DNA from: Pseudomonadota bacterium
GTDB taxonomy: Bacteria; Pseudomonadota; Alphaproteobacteria; Caulobacterales; Aquidulcibacteraceae
Length of the DNA stretch: 64,000 bases
Direction: 5' to 3'
NCBI GenBank assembly: GCA_020161405.1
Contig: JAIUOD010000002.1
Location: 248,001-312,000 of the forward strand
In this document: one piece after another, positions 53,894 to 61,713 of the stretch
How positions within the stretch are numbered: the first letter of the stretch is position 1
How the letters are laid out: the number at the start of each line of letters is the position of its first letter
Program-made: the position numbers and the translations under genes
The notes under the pieces: model-generated
The model's input: only the letters and a program-made list of their open reading frames with translations
What the model was told of the DNA's origin: nothing
Database searches by the model: none

Positions 53894-54904
53894 ATGATGA
53901 TTTTGGCATCAATGGCTTTGGGATTTGCATTATTTGCGGATGATGAACATAAAGCATCAAACCCACCTGCGCATGAAGAAAAACAAGTTTCTTCGCACGA
54001 ACCACAAAAAGTGGAATTTACCAATCATTCTGCAAAATCAATTTCAAATGTTCACTTGGATAATCATCCAAATATTGATGCCCAAATGTCGGAAAAAATC
54101 TTGCAAACAAATATGGGGCAATTGCGTGAATTATTAAATGGTGAATTTTCCAATTTTGCACAGGTTTTTTTTGCCCCTGAAATTGGCATCAAAGAAGAAG
54201 TTCCAAAAATATATTTATCAATAAAGCAACTTGCCAATTCAAACCCGCAAAAGCCCAATATAAATTTGGAATATCATTTTGATAATGAAAATGGCCGTAT
54301 TATTCGCCAAAGGATTTGGCGATTGGGTGTTGATACAAATGAATTTGCAATTCGCGCAAAACAGTTTGAACTTAATCCACTTGATAAAAATGATGTAAAA
54401 TATATCGAAAATTGCGATATTTTATTTACAAAACGTGGTTTTGGCTTTTCTGGAAGGTTGCAAAGTGAATGTAAACACCCAATTGGCGGTGGTAATTTTG
54501 CAAAGCTTTCTGAACGATATGAAATAGATAATAAAACATTCGAAGTTACAGATCTTGCGATTGATGAAAATGGCAAAAAAATCTTTGGAAATATTGATAA
54601 TTTCCCATCTATTTATAAAAAATCACATTCTTATTCATGCTGGGCATCATTTGGTTCTAAAATTGTAAATGATATTAAACTAGCCGATCAAGGCGGTGAG
54701 GCGAAAATTGATATTTCAGGGAAGAAGTTTCGCATAAGACTGTCTGAAATTGAATGGCCATATGGTGAAAACCGCCCATCTTTAACTTTATATCTTTTTA
54801 CCAATAATGATAATTACGCGCAATTCTATACATGGACGGAAATTGATGCGCCGCGAATTGCACTTGCATATAATGAATATCAAGCAAGTTGTACGCGCCA
54901 ATGA
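53894..54904 (+). CDS. CpcT/CpeT-like protein
   Basis: 336 residues. After a hydrophobic start (ILASMALGFALFA, probably a signal peptide or anchor) and a polar linker, residues about 70-240 follow the CpcT/CpeT layout: LLNGEFSNFAQVF, LEYHFDNENGRIIRQRIWRL, DVKYIENCDILFTKRGFGFSGRLQSECKHP and YEIDNKTFEVTD. CpcT/CpeT lyases attach bilins to phycobiliproteins in cyanobacteria; here no phycobiliprotein exists and the protein appears to be exported, so another ligand is likely. Overlaps the RusA-like gene by 4 nt. Confidence 0.7.
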   Translation: MMILASMALGFALFADDEHKASNPPAHEEKQVSSHEPQKVEFTNHSAKSISNVHLDNHPNIDAQMSEKILQTNMGQLRELLNGEFSNFAQVFFAPEIGIKEEVPKIYLSIKQLANSNPQKPNINLEYHFDNENGRIIRQRIWRLGVDTNEFAIRAKQFELNPLDKNDVKYIENCDILFTKRGFGFSGRLQSECKHPIGGGNFAKLSERYEIDNKTFEVTDLAIDENGKKIFGNIDNFPSIYKKSHSYSCWASFGSKIVNDIKLADQGGEAKIDISGKKFRIRLSEIEWPYGENRPSLTLYLFTNNDNYAQFYTWTEIDAPRIALAYNEYQASCTRQ

Positions 54905-55260
54905 TTGAGCCGAATCAATGGATTGGCGGGGCGGTGGTTCGTGGGTGTCAATTATCAACGCATCATGAATTTGAAATCAATGAAGTAACTTCACAGGCGC
55001 GCGTCTATAAACAAGAATTGCATAAATTTTTTCGCGCTCATTTCCCTGTTCGCCCCAAATGGGGTGAATTTGAAGTTGATATAAAGATTCACCTTAATCC
55101 AAACTTTCCACAAATCGATGTTGATAATGTTGCTAAGGCGGTTTTAGACGGAATAAAGGGGCATGTTTTCTTTGATGATAGTCAAATTATGCGTCTTTTG
55201 GTCGAAAAATTACCAAGTGATTGTGAAAAATTGAATATAATTGTTCGTAAAAGAACATAA
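54901..55260 (+). CDS. RusA-like Holliday junction resolvase
   Basis: 119 residues from ATG 54901, which overlaps the previous TGA (ATGA). The catalytic region reads QIDVDNVAKAVLDGI and VFFDDSQI: Asp73, Asp75 and Asp92/93 fit the spacing of the three essential Asp residues of E. coli RusA (70, 72, 91), and a D-N-x-x-K motif is present. RusA cuts four-way DNA junctions and is usually phage-borne; no phage gene lies next to it here. An in-frame TTG at 54889 is an alternative start. Confidence 0.85.
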   Translation: MIEPNQWIGGAVVRGCQLSTHHEFEINEVTSQARVYKQELHKFFRAHFPVRPKWGEFEVDIKIHLNPNFPQIDVDNVAKAVLDGIKGHVFFDDSQIMRLLVEKLPSDCEKLNIIVRKRT

Positions 55261-55377
55261 TTTATTTACATAAAGTGTCCCAAAATAAACCAGAATTTTA
55301 ACATTTTACGCTAAAACCACTATAAATAAGGGGCAAAAGCCCAAAACAACCAAAAATATGGTTAAGTGGTGGTAAAT

Positions 55378-56862
55378 ATGAGTAAGACGGTATTAATCGT
55401 TGATGACGATCCGGCACAACGTCGCCTTTTGCAGGCCGCAGTTGAACGCCAAGGCTTTGCAACCCGCATGGCAGAGGATGGCGAACAGGCCATTGCACAG
55501 GCTGCTGACCCTGCGGTTGATGTAATGCTTTTGGACTTAATCATGCCAGGGGTTTCAGGCATGGAAGCATTGGCACAAATCCGACAAAAACGCGAAGATT
55601 TGCCTGTTGTGGTTCTTACCGCTTCTGGTGGTATTGATACTGTTGTAAAGGCAATGCAGGCGGGTGCGAATGATTTCTTTGTTAAACCTGCAAGCCCTGA
55701 ACGTGTTTTGGTTTCAATTCGTAACGCCTTAAAAGTTGGCGAACTAACCACCGAGGTTAGACGTCTTAAAAAACGTTCAACAGGTTCTTTGACTTTTGCC
55801 GAAATGGTTGGCGCATCACCAAGTATGAAACAAGTTATGCGCCTTGGACAACGCGCGGCGGCAACCAATATTCCTGTTTTGATTTTGGGTGAATCTGGTG
55901 TTGGTAAAGAAGTAATCGCGCGCGCAATACATGGTGAATCTGAACGTTCGCATAAACCAATTATTACGGTCAATTGCGGCGCTATCCCTGAAAATTTGGT
56001 TGAATCAATCCTATTCGGTCACGAAAAAGGTTCATTCACTGGTGCAAATGATCGCCATTTAGGTAAATTCCAAGAGGCCGATGGCGGTACGCTTTTCCTT
56101 GATGAAGTTGGCGAATTACCACTTGATATGCAGGTGAAATTACTTCGTGCCTTACAGGAAAGTGAAGTTGACCCAATCGGTTCAAAACGCCCAATTAAAG
56201 TTGACGTTCGCATCGTTGCGGCAACGAATAAAGATTTGGCACGCCTTGTTCAAGAAGGGCGTTTCCGTGAAGATTTATTCTATCGCTTGAATGTATTTCC
56301 AATCGATGCGCCGCCATTACGTGATCGCAAAGAAGATATTCCTGCGCTTTCAAAACATTTTATTACGCGTTTCAATACTGATATGGGTAAAAAAGTTTTG
56401 GGTGTTGCCCCATCTACAATCGGGCTTTTGCAAAGCTTTGATTGGCCGGGTAACGTTCGCCAATTAGAAAATACAATTTATCGCGCAATGGTTTTATGTG
56501 ATGGCGATTTCCTTCAAAATGAAGATTTCCCACAAATTGCGGCTGCATTGCCTGATATAAAAGCGGCAAATGAAATGCCGCAAATGGAATTTAAAGAAAT
56601 TGCCAATTCTCCACTTCCTGCAGAAATGCCAGTATTCGCCGCAAGTGGCGAATTAGCGCAAAAAATCGACTTATTCGATAGGGGCGGGCATTTGCGCAAA
56701 TTAGAGCAAATCGAAAAAGATTTAATCGAATATGCAATTGACCTTTACGCAGGCCATATGACAGAGATTGCAAAACGCCTTGGCATTGGTCGCTCTACAC
56801 TTTATCGCAAGCTAAAAGAATATGATTTAGAAGATCATCTTTTAAGCGCAGGTGCAAAATAG
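55378..56862 (+). CDS. NtrC-family sigma-54-dependent response regulator
   Basis: 494 residues from ATG 55378; a GTG at 55366 is an alternative start. A receiver domain with Asp53 in VMLLDLIMPG, then an AAA+ domain with Walker A GESGVGKE (171-178), the sigma-54 contact loop GSFTGA (218-223, Ser replacing the usual Ala) and Walker B TLFLDEVG, then a Fis-type HTH (EIAKRLGIGRSTLYRKL). It activates sigma-54 promoters such as those seen at 31.8-32.1 kb, though a direct link is unproven. No cognate kinase is adjacent. Confidence 0.95.
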   Translation: MSKTVLIVDDDPAQRRLLQAAVERQGFATRMAEDGEQAIAQAADPAVDVMLLDLIMPGVSGMEALAQIRQKREDLPVVVLTASGGIDTVVKAMQAGANDFFVKPASPERVLVSIRNALKVGELTTEVRRLKKRSTGSLTFAEMVGASPSMKQVMRLGQRAAATNIPVLILGESGVGKEVIARAIHGESERSHKPIITVNCGAIPENLVESILFGHEKGSFTGANDRHLGKFQEADGGTLFLDEVGELPLDMQVKLLRALQESEVDPIGSKRPIKVDVRIVAATNKDLARLVQEGRFREDLFYRLNVFPIDAPPLRDRKEDIPALSKHFITRFNTDMGKKVLGVAPSTIGLLQSFDWPGNVRQLENTIYRAMVLCDGDFLQNEDFPQIAAALPDIKAANEMPQMEFKEIANSPLPAEMPVFAASGELAQKIDLFDRGGHLRKLEQIEKDLIEYAIDLYAGHMTEIAKRLGIGRSTLYRKLKEYDLEDHLLSAGAK

Positions 56863-56865
56863 ATT

Positions 56866-56891
56866 AAGCCCCGCAATGCGGGGCTTTTTTT
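56866..56891. terminator. intrinsic terminator
   Basis: AAGCCCCGC-AAT-GCGGGGCTT followed by a run of seven T. It lies 3 nt after the response regulator stop; the T-run overlaps the stop codon of the convergent GST gene. Confidence 0.95.
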
Positions 56892-57594
56892 ATGTATTTG
56901 GAAAATATAATTCATTCATTCGTTTTATATATGCCATAAGGTGCTTATTCTCTCTTAAATATTCGCCAGCTTTAATTTCAAAATGGGGCGTTGCAAGGCC
57001 TGATAATGTGGCAAAAATACTTGCATCATAGCCGCATGGCTCTTCACCAAGGATGAAATTATTATCACCCAATGCTTCGCTTAAGGCATCAATATCCATT
57101 TTTGCGAGTTGGAAAATTTCTTCTTCACTATGGCGGCTAATGCCATGTGCCATTTGGCCATTTTTTATACGTTCACGTACTTCTTTGATAATATTTTCAC
57201 GTAAATGTTCTGGCGCATTCATAAAGAACATGCGTGGGCCTTTGTCGAAATTGATATCATTAAGCCAACGCCCATGGGTTAAAATCCAATTTAAATGATT
57301 TTCGCAAAGACGTTCCATCGCATAGCCATATGCCAATTCTTTTTTCGAATAATTTGCGTCAAAATTTACGCAATGTTCCTCTTCAAGATATTTTCTAATG
57401 AATGTACTGTCTTGAATTATTTCATTATTTTCAAGTTGTATATATGGCGCTTTATGCTTTGAAACGCTTTCCAAATCTGCCATTTGCTTATCAAATTCGA
57501 TATTTGCCATTTTGAATAGCGTCATTGCTTTTAGCACATATGGGCTAACATCTATTAAGCCCCACGCAGGCATAAAACCGTATAATTTAATCAT
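56890..57594 (-). CDS. glutathione S-transferase family protein (FAX/metaxin-like)
   Basis: 234 residues from the ATG at 57594, supported by AAGGAG 8 nt upstream. The N-terminal thioredoxin-like domain begins IKLYGFMPAWGLIDVSPYVLKAMTLFKM and has the APYIQLENNEIIQDSTFIRKYLEEE motif, typical of the failed-axon-connections (FAX) branch of GSTs. The C-terminal helical domain includes NWILTHGRWLND. Likely a cytoplasmic enzyme for electrophilic compounds; the substrate is unknown. Divergent from the WYL regulator, which may control it. Confidence 0.85.
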   Translation of the reverse strand: MIKLYGFMPAWGLIDVSPYVLKAMTLFKMANIEFDKQMADLESVSKHKAPYIQLENNEIIQDSTFIRKYLEEEHCVNFDANYSKKELAYGYAMERLCENHLNWILTHGRWLNDINFDKGPRMFFMNAPEHLRENIIKEVRERIKNGQMAHGISRHSEEEIFQLAKMDIDALSEALGDNNFILGEEPCGYDASIFATLSGLATPHFEIKAGEYLRENKHLMAYIKRMNELYFPNT

Positions 57595-57635
57595 CAAAAT
57601 CACTCCTTAGCTTGATTTTGTCACTATAATGGCAG

Positions 57636-57674
57636 TATGCTGACAGCATGGTGTCAGCATAGTTTTGCTATGCT
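57636..57674. promoter_or_regulatory. operator region with three TATGCTG half sites
   Basis: TATGCTGACA-GCATGG-TGTCAGCATA is a perfect 10-bp inverted repeat (57636-57661). Its right arm also pairs with CTATGCT (57668-57674) across TTTTG. The half site TATGCTG thus occurs three times in 40 bp, between a divergent GST gene and the WYL regulator gene. Probable binding site of that regulator. Confidence 0.65.
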
Positions 57675-57693
57675 GTGTAAAGAAAGTTAAACA

Positions 57694-58413
57694 ATGCGTA
57701 GAGCGGACAGACTACTCCAAATCATTCAAATCCTAAGGCGGCATAGAAAACCTGTGGCGGGGAGTGTGATTGCGCGTGAATTAGAAGTTTCGTTGCGCAC
57801 TATTTACCGCGATATTGAAACCCTTATGACCGATGGCGTTCCAATAACGGGTGAGGCGGGGGTTGGATATGTTTTGGGCGATGGGTATGATTTACCGCCC
57901 CTAATGTTCAAAGCCGATGAAATAGAGGCAATAATATTGGGGCTTCAATGGATAAAAAGGCGTGGCGATGACGCTTTAATCACAGCTGCAGATGACGCTA
58001 TTGCCAAGGTTGGAACTATTTTACCAAAAGAATTGCGCCCCATACTTTATGATTCAGGCCTTGTTGTTCCACCAAATTTTGCGATCGAAAAAGATAATAT
58101 TGATGTTTCATCTGTAAGGCGTGCAATTAGAACCCAAAATAAAATCAATTTCGATTATGCGCGAGAGGATGGAACAAAAACCAACCGCACGATTTGGCCG
58201 ATTGCAATTTCATATTTTGAAAAACAACGCCTTATCATTGCCTTTTGCGAGCTACGCCAAGATTTACGAAGTTTTCGAACTGATAGGGCTAATAATCTTG
58301 TTATTTTACCTGAAAAATATCGCGGCAATCGCCAAAGACTTTTGAAAGAATTTATTGAAAAAATGCGCTGTGAGTTTTTGAACCAAACTTTTAATGCGGG
58401 TACAAATCCTTGA
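57694..58413 (+). CDS. YafY-type HTH/WYL transcriptional regulator
   Basis: 239 residues. An N-terminal HTH_11 domain (RRADRLLQIIQILRRHRKPV then LEVSLRTIYRDIETLM) is followed by a linker and a WYL domain (INFDYAREDGTKTNRTIWP, IAFCELRQDLRSFRTDRANN). WYL domains bind nucleotides or nucleic acid ligands; this YafY subgroup often controls a neighbouring gene. Neighbours are the divergent GST and, convergent, a VOC protein whose coding end overlaps by 23 nt. Confidence 0.92.
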   Translation: MRRADRLLQIIQILRRHRKPVAGSVIARELEVSLRTIYRDIETLMTDGVPITGEAGVGYVLGDGYDLPPLMFKADEIEAIILGLQWIKRRGDDALITAADDAIAKVGTILPKELRPILYDSGLVVPPNFAIEKDNIDVSSVRRAIRTQNKINFDYAREDGTKTNRTIWPIAISYFEKQRLIIAFCELRQDLRSFRTDRANNLVILPEKYRGNRQRLLKEFIEKMRCEFLNQTFNAGTNP

Positions 58414-58819
58414 TTATAATTTTGCCCATTTTCATCATTGCGTTATGGGCATATTGCGCCTTTTCTTTATCGGGGTGTGAGAGCAATTCAACTAATTCTG
58501 ATGGCGTAACTTGCCATGTAACGCCATATTTATCTTCGCACCAGCCGCAGTGGCTTTCCTTGCCATCTCTGGTTAGGGCATCCCAATAATAATCTGTTTC
58601 TTCTTGGTTTTTGCAATCAATCATAAGCGAGAATGCGGTGGTAAGTTTAAACATTGGGCCGCCATTTAAGAAAAGCAGATTTTGCCCAAATATTTCTATT
58701 GTGCCAGTGAATGAATTTTGTGAAATGATTTTGGCATCTTTAAAAACGCTTTTGTAGAATGCGAAAACTTCTTCGATATTATTATCAATCCAGATGAATG
58801 GTTTTAATTTTTCGCTCAT
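58391..58819 (-). CDS. VOC family protein, PhnB type
   Basis: 142 residues. The single 3-dmu-9_3-mt (PhnB) domain: KPFIWIDNNIEEVFAFYKSVF, QNLLFLNGGPMFK, SLMIDCKNQEETDYYWDAL and CGWCEDKYGVTWQVTP. These proteins are dimeric, metal-dependent or metal-free vicinal oxygen chelate proteins of unknown substrate. Its ATG overlaps the stop of the next VOC gene upstream (ATGA). The gene ends inside the 3' end of the WYL regulator gene. Confidence 0.9.
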   Translation of the reverse strand: MSEKLKPFIWIDNNIEEVFAFYKSVFKDAKIISQNSFTGTIEIFGQNLLFLNGGPMFKLTTAFSLMIDCKNQEETDYYWDALTRDGKESHCGWCEDKYGVTWQVTPSELVELLSHPDKEKAQYAHNAMMKMGKIIIKDLYPH

Positions 58820-59286
58820 GACGCAATTGCTTCCTCTATTTCTTTTATAATTATTTTCTTCATTTGCATTATTGCCCCCATGCCTTTGGCATTTTTTGTT
58901 TCATCTTGGCTTTCAATAATATCCATCCACATTTTAGGAACAATTTGCCATGAAACACCATATTTATCTTTAAGCCAACCGCATTGAACCTCTTTACCTT
59001 CTTTGGTTAGGCTTTCCCAATAATGGTCTATTTCTTCTTGGTTTTCGCATGAAATTAAAAAAGAAACACAATCACTAAATTGAACATGCGGGCCGCCGTT
59101 TAAAATGCCAAATTGTTGACCAAATACTTCAATTTGCCCCACCATCATTTCACCCTCAGGCAGCATTGAATTAGCGGGGTAGCGGTTGATTATTTTGGTT
59201 TTTGCGTTTGGAAAAATTGCCTTGTAATAATTAAGGGCTTCTTCGCCATTACCTTCAAACCATAAAACAGGTAGTATTTTTTGCAT
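58816..59286 (-). CDS. VOC family protein, PhnB type
   Basis: About 156 residues from the ATG at 59286, where the family's usual start (M-Q-K-I-L-P-V-L-W-F-E-G-N) occurs; an in-frame ATG at 59325 overlaps the upstream TGA and would add 13 residues. Domain motifs: GEEALNYYKAIFPNAK, QQFGILNGGPHVQFSD, SFLISCENQEEIDHYWESL and CGWLKDKYGVSWQIVP. A paralogue of the following gene, with which it is translationally coupled. Confidence 0.88.
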   Translation of the reverse strand: MQKILPVLWFEGNGEEALNYYKAIFPNAKTKIINRYPANSMLPEGEMMVGQIEVFGQQFGILNGGPHVQFSDCVSFLISCENQEEIDHYWESLTKEGKEVQCGWLKDKYGVSWQIVPKMWMDIIESQDETKNAKGMGAIMQMKKIIIKEIEEAIAS

Positions 59287-59321
59287 TTTATTTAGCCCTA
59301 TAATTGGCAATATTGCCATTA

Positions 59322-59702
59322 TCATTTTGCGTTTTCATCAACTTGGAAAATGCCAAAAACATTGCCTTCAGTATCAAGGAAATAACCTTGCCAACAAGTG
59401 CCAGGGATTGCCATTTTAGGAAGTGCAACAATGCCACCATTATTCATAATTATTGATGCGATAGCATCAAAATCTTCAACTTCAAGCGAGCAGCAAAAAG
59501 CATTTGTGCCGCACATTTTAGGTGGCACTTGTGCTGGGCGTTTTAAAAGTCCGCCACGTGAACCACCAGTTTCAATATGATAATATTCAATTGGCGCATG
59601 TGGGTTAAGGGTAAATTCCCAACCAAACACGTTTTTATAAAAAGAAATTGCGCGATTTACATCATCAGCTTGAATTTCAAAATAAATATGACCATGTGCC
59701 AT
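59322..59702 (-). CDS. VOC family (glyoxalase-like) protein
   Basis: 126 residues with one glyoxalase/bleomycin-resistance fold: HGHIYFEIQADDVNRAISFYKNVFGW at the start, EYYHIETGGSRGGLL, NAFCCSLEVEDFDAIASIIMNNGG and ALPKMAIPGTCWQGYFLDTEGNVFGIFQ. Such YdeN/CatE-like proteins bind a metal and a small ligand. First gene of a three-gene VOC operon, divergent from a TetR gene; the shared palindrome suggests control by that regulator. Confidence 0.9.
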   Translation of the reverse strand: MAHGHIYFEIQADDVNRAISFYKNVFGWEFTLNPHAPIEYYHIETGGSRGGLLKRPAQVPPKMCGTNAFCCSLEVEDFDAIASIIMNNGGIVALPKMAIPGTCWQGYFLDTEGNVFGIFQVDENAK

Positions 59703-59736
59703 TTTGACCTACCTTTTTAAAAAACTATTGTTTTAA

Positions 59737-59752
59737 TATAGCGAACGCTATA
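59737..59752. promoter_or_regulatory. probable TetR operator between VOC operon and TetR gene
   Basis: TATAGCG-AA-CGCTATA, a perfect palindromic pair of 7-bp arms, 48 bp upstream of the TetR ATG and 35 bp upstream of the VOC operon start. Size and symmetry fit a TetR/AcrR-type site. Confidence 0.65.
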
Positions 59753-59799
59753 AAAAGAAAAAGCCTGTGTCAAGTATTTATTTAGTGAACAATACAAAA

Positions 59800-60417
59800 A
59801 TGTCTGAAATTAGTAAAACCAAAGGTCGCCCGCGTAAATTTGATAAAGAAAATGCGCTTAAAATCGCGCTACATCTTTTTTGGCGTCATGGGTTTGAAGG
59901 TGTTTCTGTGGCAAATCTTGCAAGTTCGATGGGCATTAATGTTCCAAGCCTTTACGCAGCTTTTGGCAATAAGGAACAATTATTTTTCAAATCTGTTGAA
60001 CTTTATGGAAAAACTAATGCCAATATTTATGCGCCCGCTTTGGCGCTTGATACCGCCTATGAGGTCGCGCAGGCCATTTTATTAGGGGAAGTTGATTTAG
60101 TTACAAACCCCGAAGCACCCGACGGCTGTTTAATGGTTCAGGGTGCCTTGGTCACAAGCCCTGAATCGCAAGAATTATCAGATATGATGTCAAAACTAAG
60201 ATTAACGGCAGAAGGCTGGATGGCTGATAGATTTGAAAAAGCAATCGAGGATGGTGATTTACCCAAAAATGCCGATGCCAAGGCGCTTGCATGTTTTATA
60301 ATGACCGTAAATTCAGGTATTGCTGTACAGGCGAAAACAGGCGTTAAGCGTCATGAATTATTGAAAATTGTTGATTATTCGCTTTTGGCATTTCGCAAAA
60401 TCGCAATGTTAGATTAA
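59800..60417 (+). CDS. TetR/AcrR family transcriptional regulator
   Basis: 205 residues from ATG 59800; a GTG at 59767 is an alternative. N-terminal HTH: GRPRKFDKENALKIALHLFWRHGFEGVSVANLASSMGINVPSLYAAFGNKEQLF. The C-terminal domain has GCLMVQGALVTSPESQEL, close to the TetR_C_16-like group typical of regulators next to small redox or detoxification genes. It most likely represses the divergent VOC operon. Confidence 0.9.
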   Translation: MSEISKTKGRPRKFDKENALKIALHLFWRHGFEGVSVANLASSMGINVPSLYAAFGNKEQLFFKSVELYGKTNANIYAPALALDTAYEVAQAILLGEVDLVTNPEAPDGCLMVQGALVTSPESQELSDMMSKLRLTAEGWMADRFEKAIEDGDLPKNADAKALACFIMTVNSGIAVQAKTGVKRHELLKIVDYSLLAFRKIAMLD

Positions 60418-60418
60418 T

Positions 60419-60760
60419 TTATAGATCTTTGAGCTTTAAACTAATTTCGATTTCATCGCCTGCGCCGATATTTTCAGCTTTCCTAACTTTGGCATTAATA
60501 GGCAATAGATAGGTTTTATCTTTAGAATTTGGAAAAATTGAAGTTTCAAAATAGCTTTTGCCAATCTGTACATTAACCTTTATTGAACCGAAGCCACGCC
60601 GTTGACCATAGTTTCTAAGCTTAGTTGAAAAATGGATTTCGTTTGAAATTTCCGACGGAATTGTAAAAAAATGCCAAGAGCCTTTTTCGCCATTCCAAAG
60701 CCATAATTTGCCTTTTATATTATAATTTTTAGCCTCTTCATCAAACATTAAAAAATCCAT
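60419..60760 (-). CDS. DUF1905 domain protein
   Basis: 113 residues. The DUF1905 beta-barrel signature is clear: KGKLWLWNGEKGSWHFFTIPSEISNEI, RRGFGSIKVNVQIGKSYFETSIFPNSKD, and TYLLPINAKVRKAENIGAGDEIEISLKL. Cytoplasmic, no known activity. Convergent with the TetR gene (one base between stops). A start four residues later is possible. Confidence 0.88.
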   Translation of the reverse strand: MDFLMFDEEAKNYNIKGKLWLWNGEKGSWHFFTIPSEISNEIHFSTKLRNYGQRRGFGSIKVNVQIGKSYFETSIFPNSKDKTYLLPINAKVRKAENIGAGDEIEISLKLKDL

Positions 60761-60861
60761 TCTGTATATTTGCTATATAAGAGTGATAAATTCTATAATT
60801 GAAGTTGATTTTACACCTGCTTGGATATTATCTAGTCAAATAAATTCGAAAAGGTAGGAAA

Positions 60862-61677
60862 ATGGTTGTTATTTATTCTGAGGTTGCAAAATTATTGCAA
60901 TCCTTTGACCCTATTTTCGCCTTTTCAGGTTTCTTAGTTGGTACGCTTGTTGGTCTTACTGGGGTTGGTGGCGGCTCTTTAATGACACCAATCCTTGTTT
61001 TATTTTTTGGAATAAACCCAACAACAGCGGTCGGAACCGATTTAATCTATGCGGCAATAACAAAAATGTTTGGCACAATAGTTCATCATAAAAGAAAATC
61101 TGTTGATTGGAAAATTGTTGGCCTTTTGGCGCTTGGTTCCGTTCCAGCAACGATTTTAACACTTTATGCGATTAAAGCGCACGGACAAACCCCTGAATTT
61201 GCAAGTATGATTAAGAAATTTCTTGGCTTTACATTATTTGCAACCGCTGCACTTGTAATTGGGCGCGGCTATATTGTTAAACTTTCCAAAGACTATTCGC
61301 ACGGGGCAAATGCAAAGGCTAATGTAATTCTGACAATTATTACGGGCGTATTTCTAGGGGGGCTTGTTTCGCTTACATCTGTTGGCGCGGGCGCAATTGG
61401 TGTTACCGCCCTTATTTTATTATTCCCACAGCTTTCAACTCTAAGAATTGTTGCAAGCGATATTGCCCATGCTGTTCCGCTTACTCTTTTAGCAGGTATT
61501 GGCTATATTTTTATGGGGCAGGTTAATTTTGGGCTTTTGATTTCGCTTTTGGTTGGTTCAATTCCAGGAATAATAATAGGCTCAGTTTTCGCGCCAAAAA
61601 TACCAGAAAAGATATTGCGCACGATTTTGGCTATAGTTCTTTGCTTGGTGGGTTATAAATTACTGGCTTCAAAATAG
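60862..61677 (+). CDS. TauE/SafE family sulfite/sulfonate exporter
   Basis: 271 residues, about eight membrane helices. The two family repeats are visible: FLVGTLVGLTGVGGGSLMTPIL near the start and FLGGLVSLTSVGAGAIGVTALILL in the middle, each with the G-x-G-G/A-G loop. It exports sulfite, sulfonates or other small organic anions. No sulfur-metabolism gene is adjacent. Single gene with AGG just before ATG. Confidence 0.92.
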   Translation: MVVIYSEVAKLLQSFDPIFAFSGFLVGTLVGLTGVGGGSLMTPILVLFFGINPTTAVGTDLIYAAITKMFGTIVHHKRKSVDWKIVGLLALGSVPATILTLYAIKAHGQTPEFASMIKKFLGFTLFATAALVIGRGYIVKLSKDYSHGANAKANVILTIITGVFLGGLVSLTSVGAGAIGVTALILLFPQLSTLRIVASDIAHAVPLTLLAGIGYIFMGQVNFGLLISLLVGSIPGIIIGSVFAPKIPEKILRTILAIVLCLVGYKLLASK

Positions 61678-61713
61678 ATTCAGCTAATTTTTACTTGTTT
61701 ATTATACTATATA

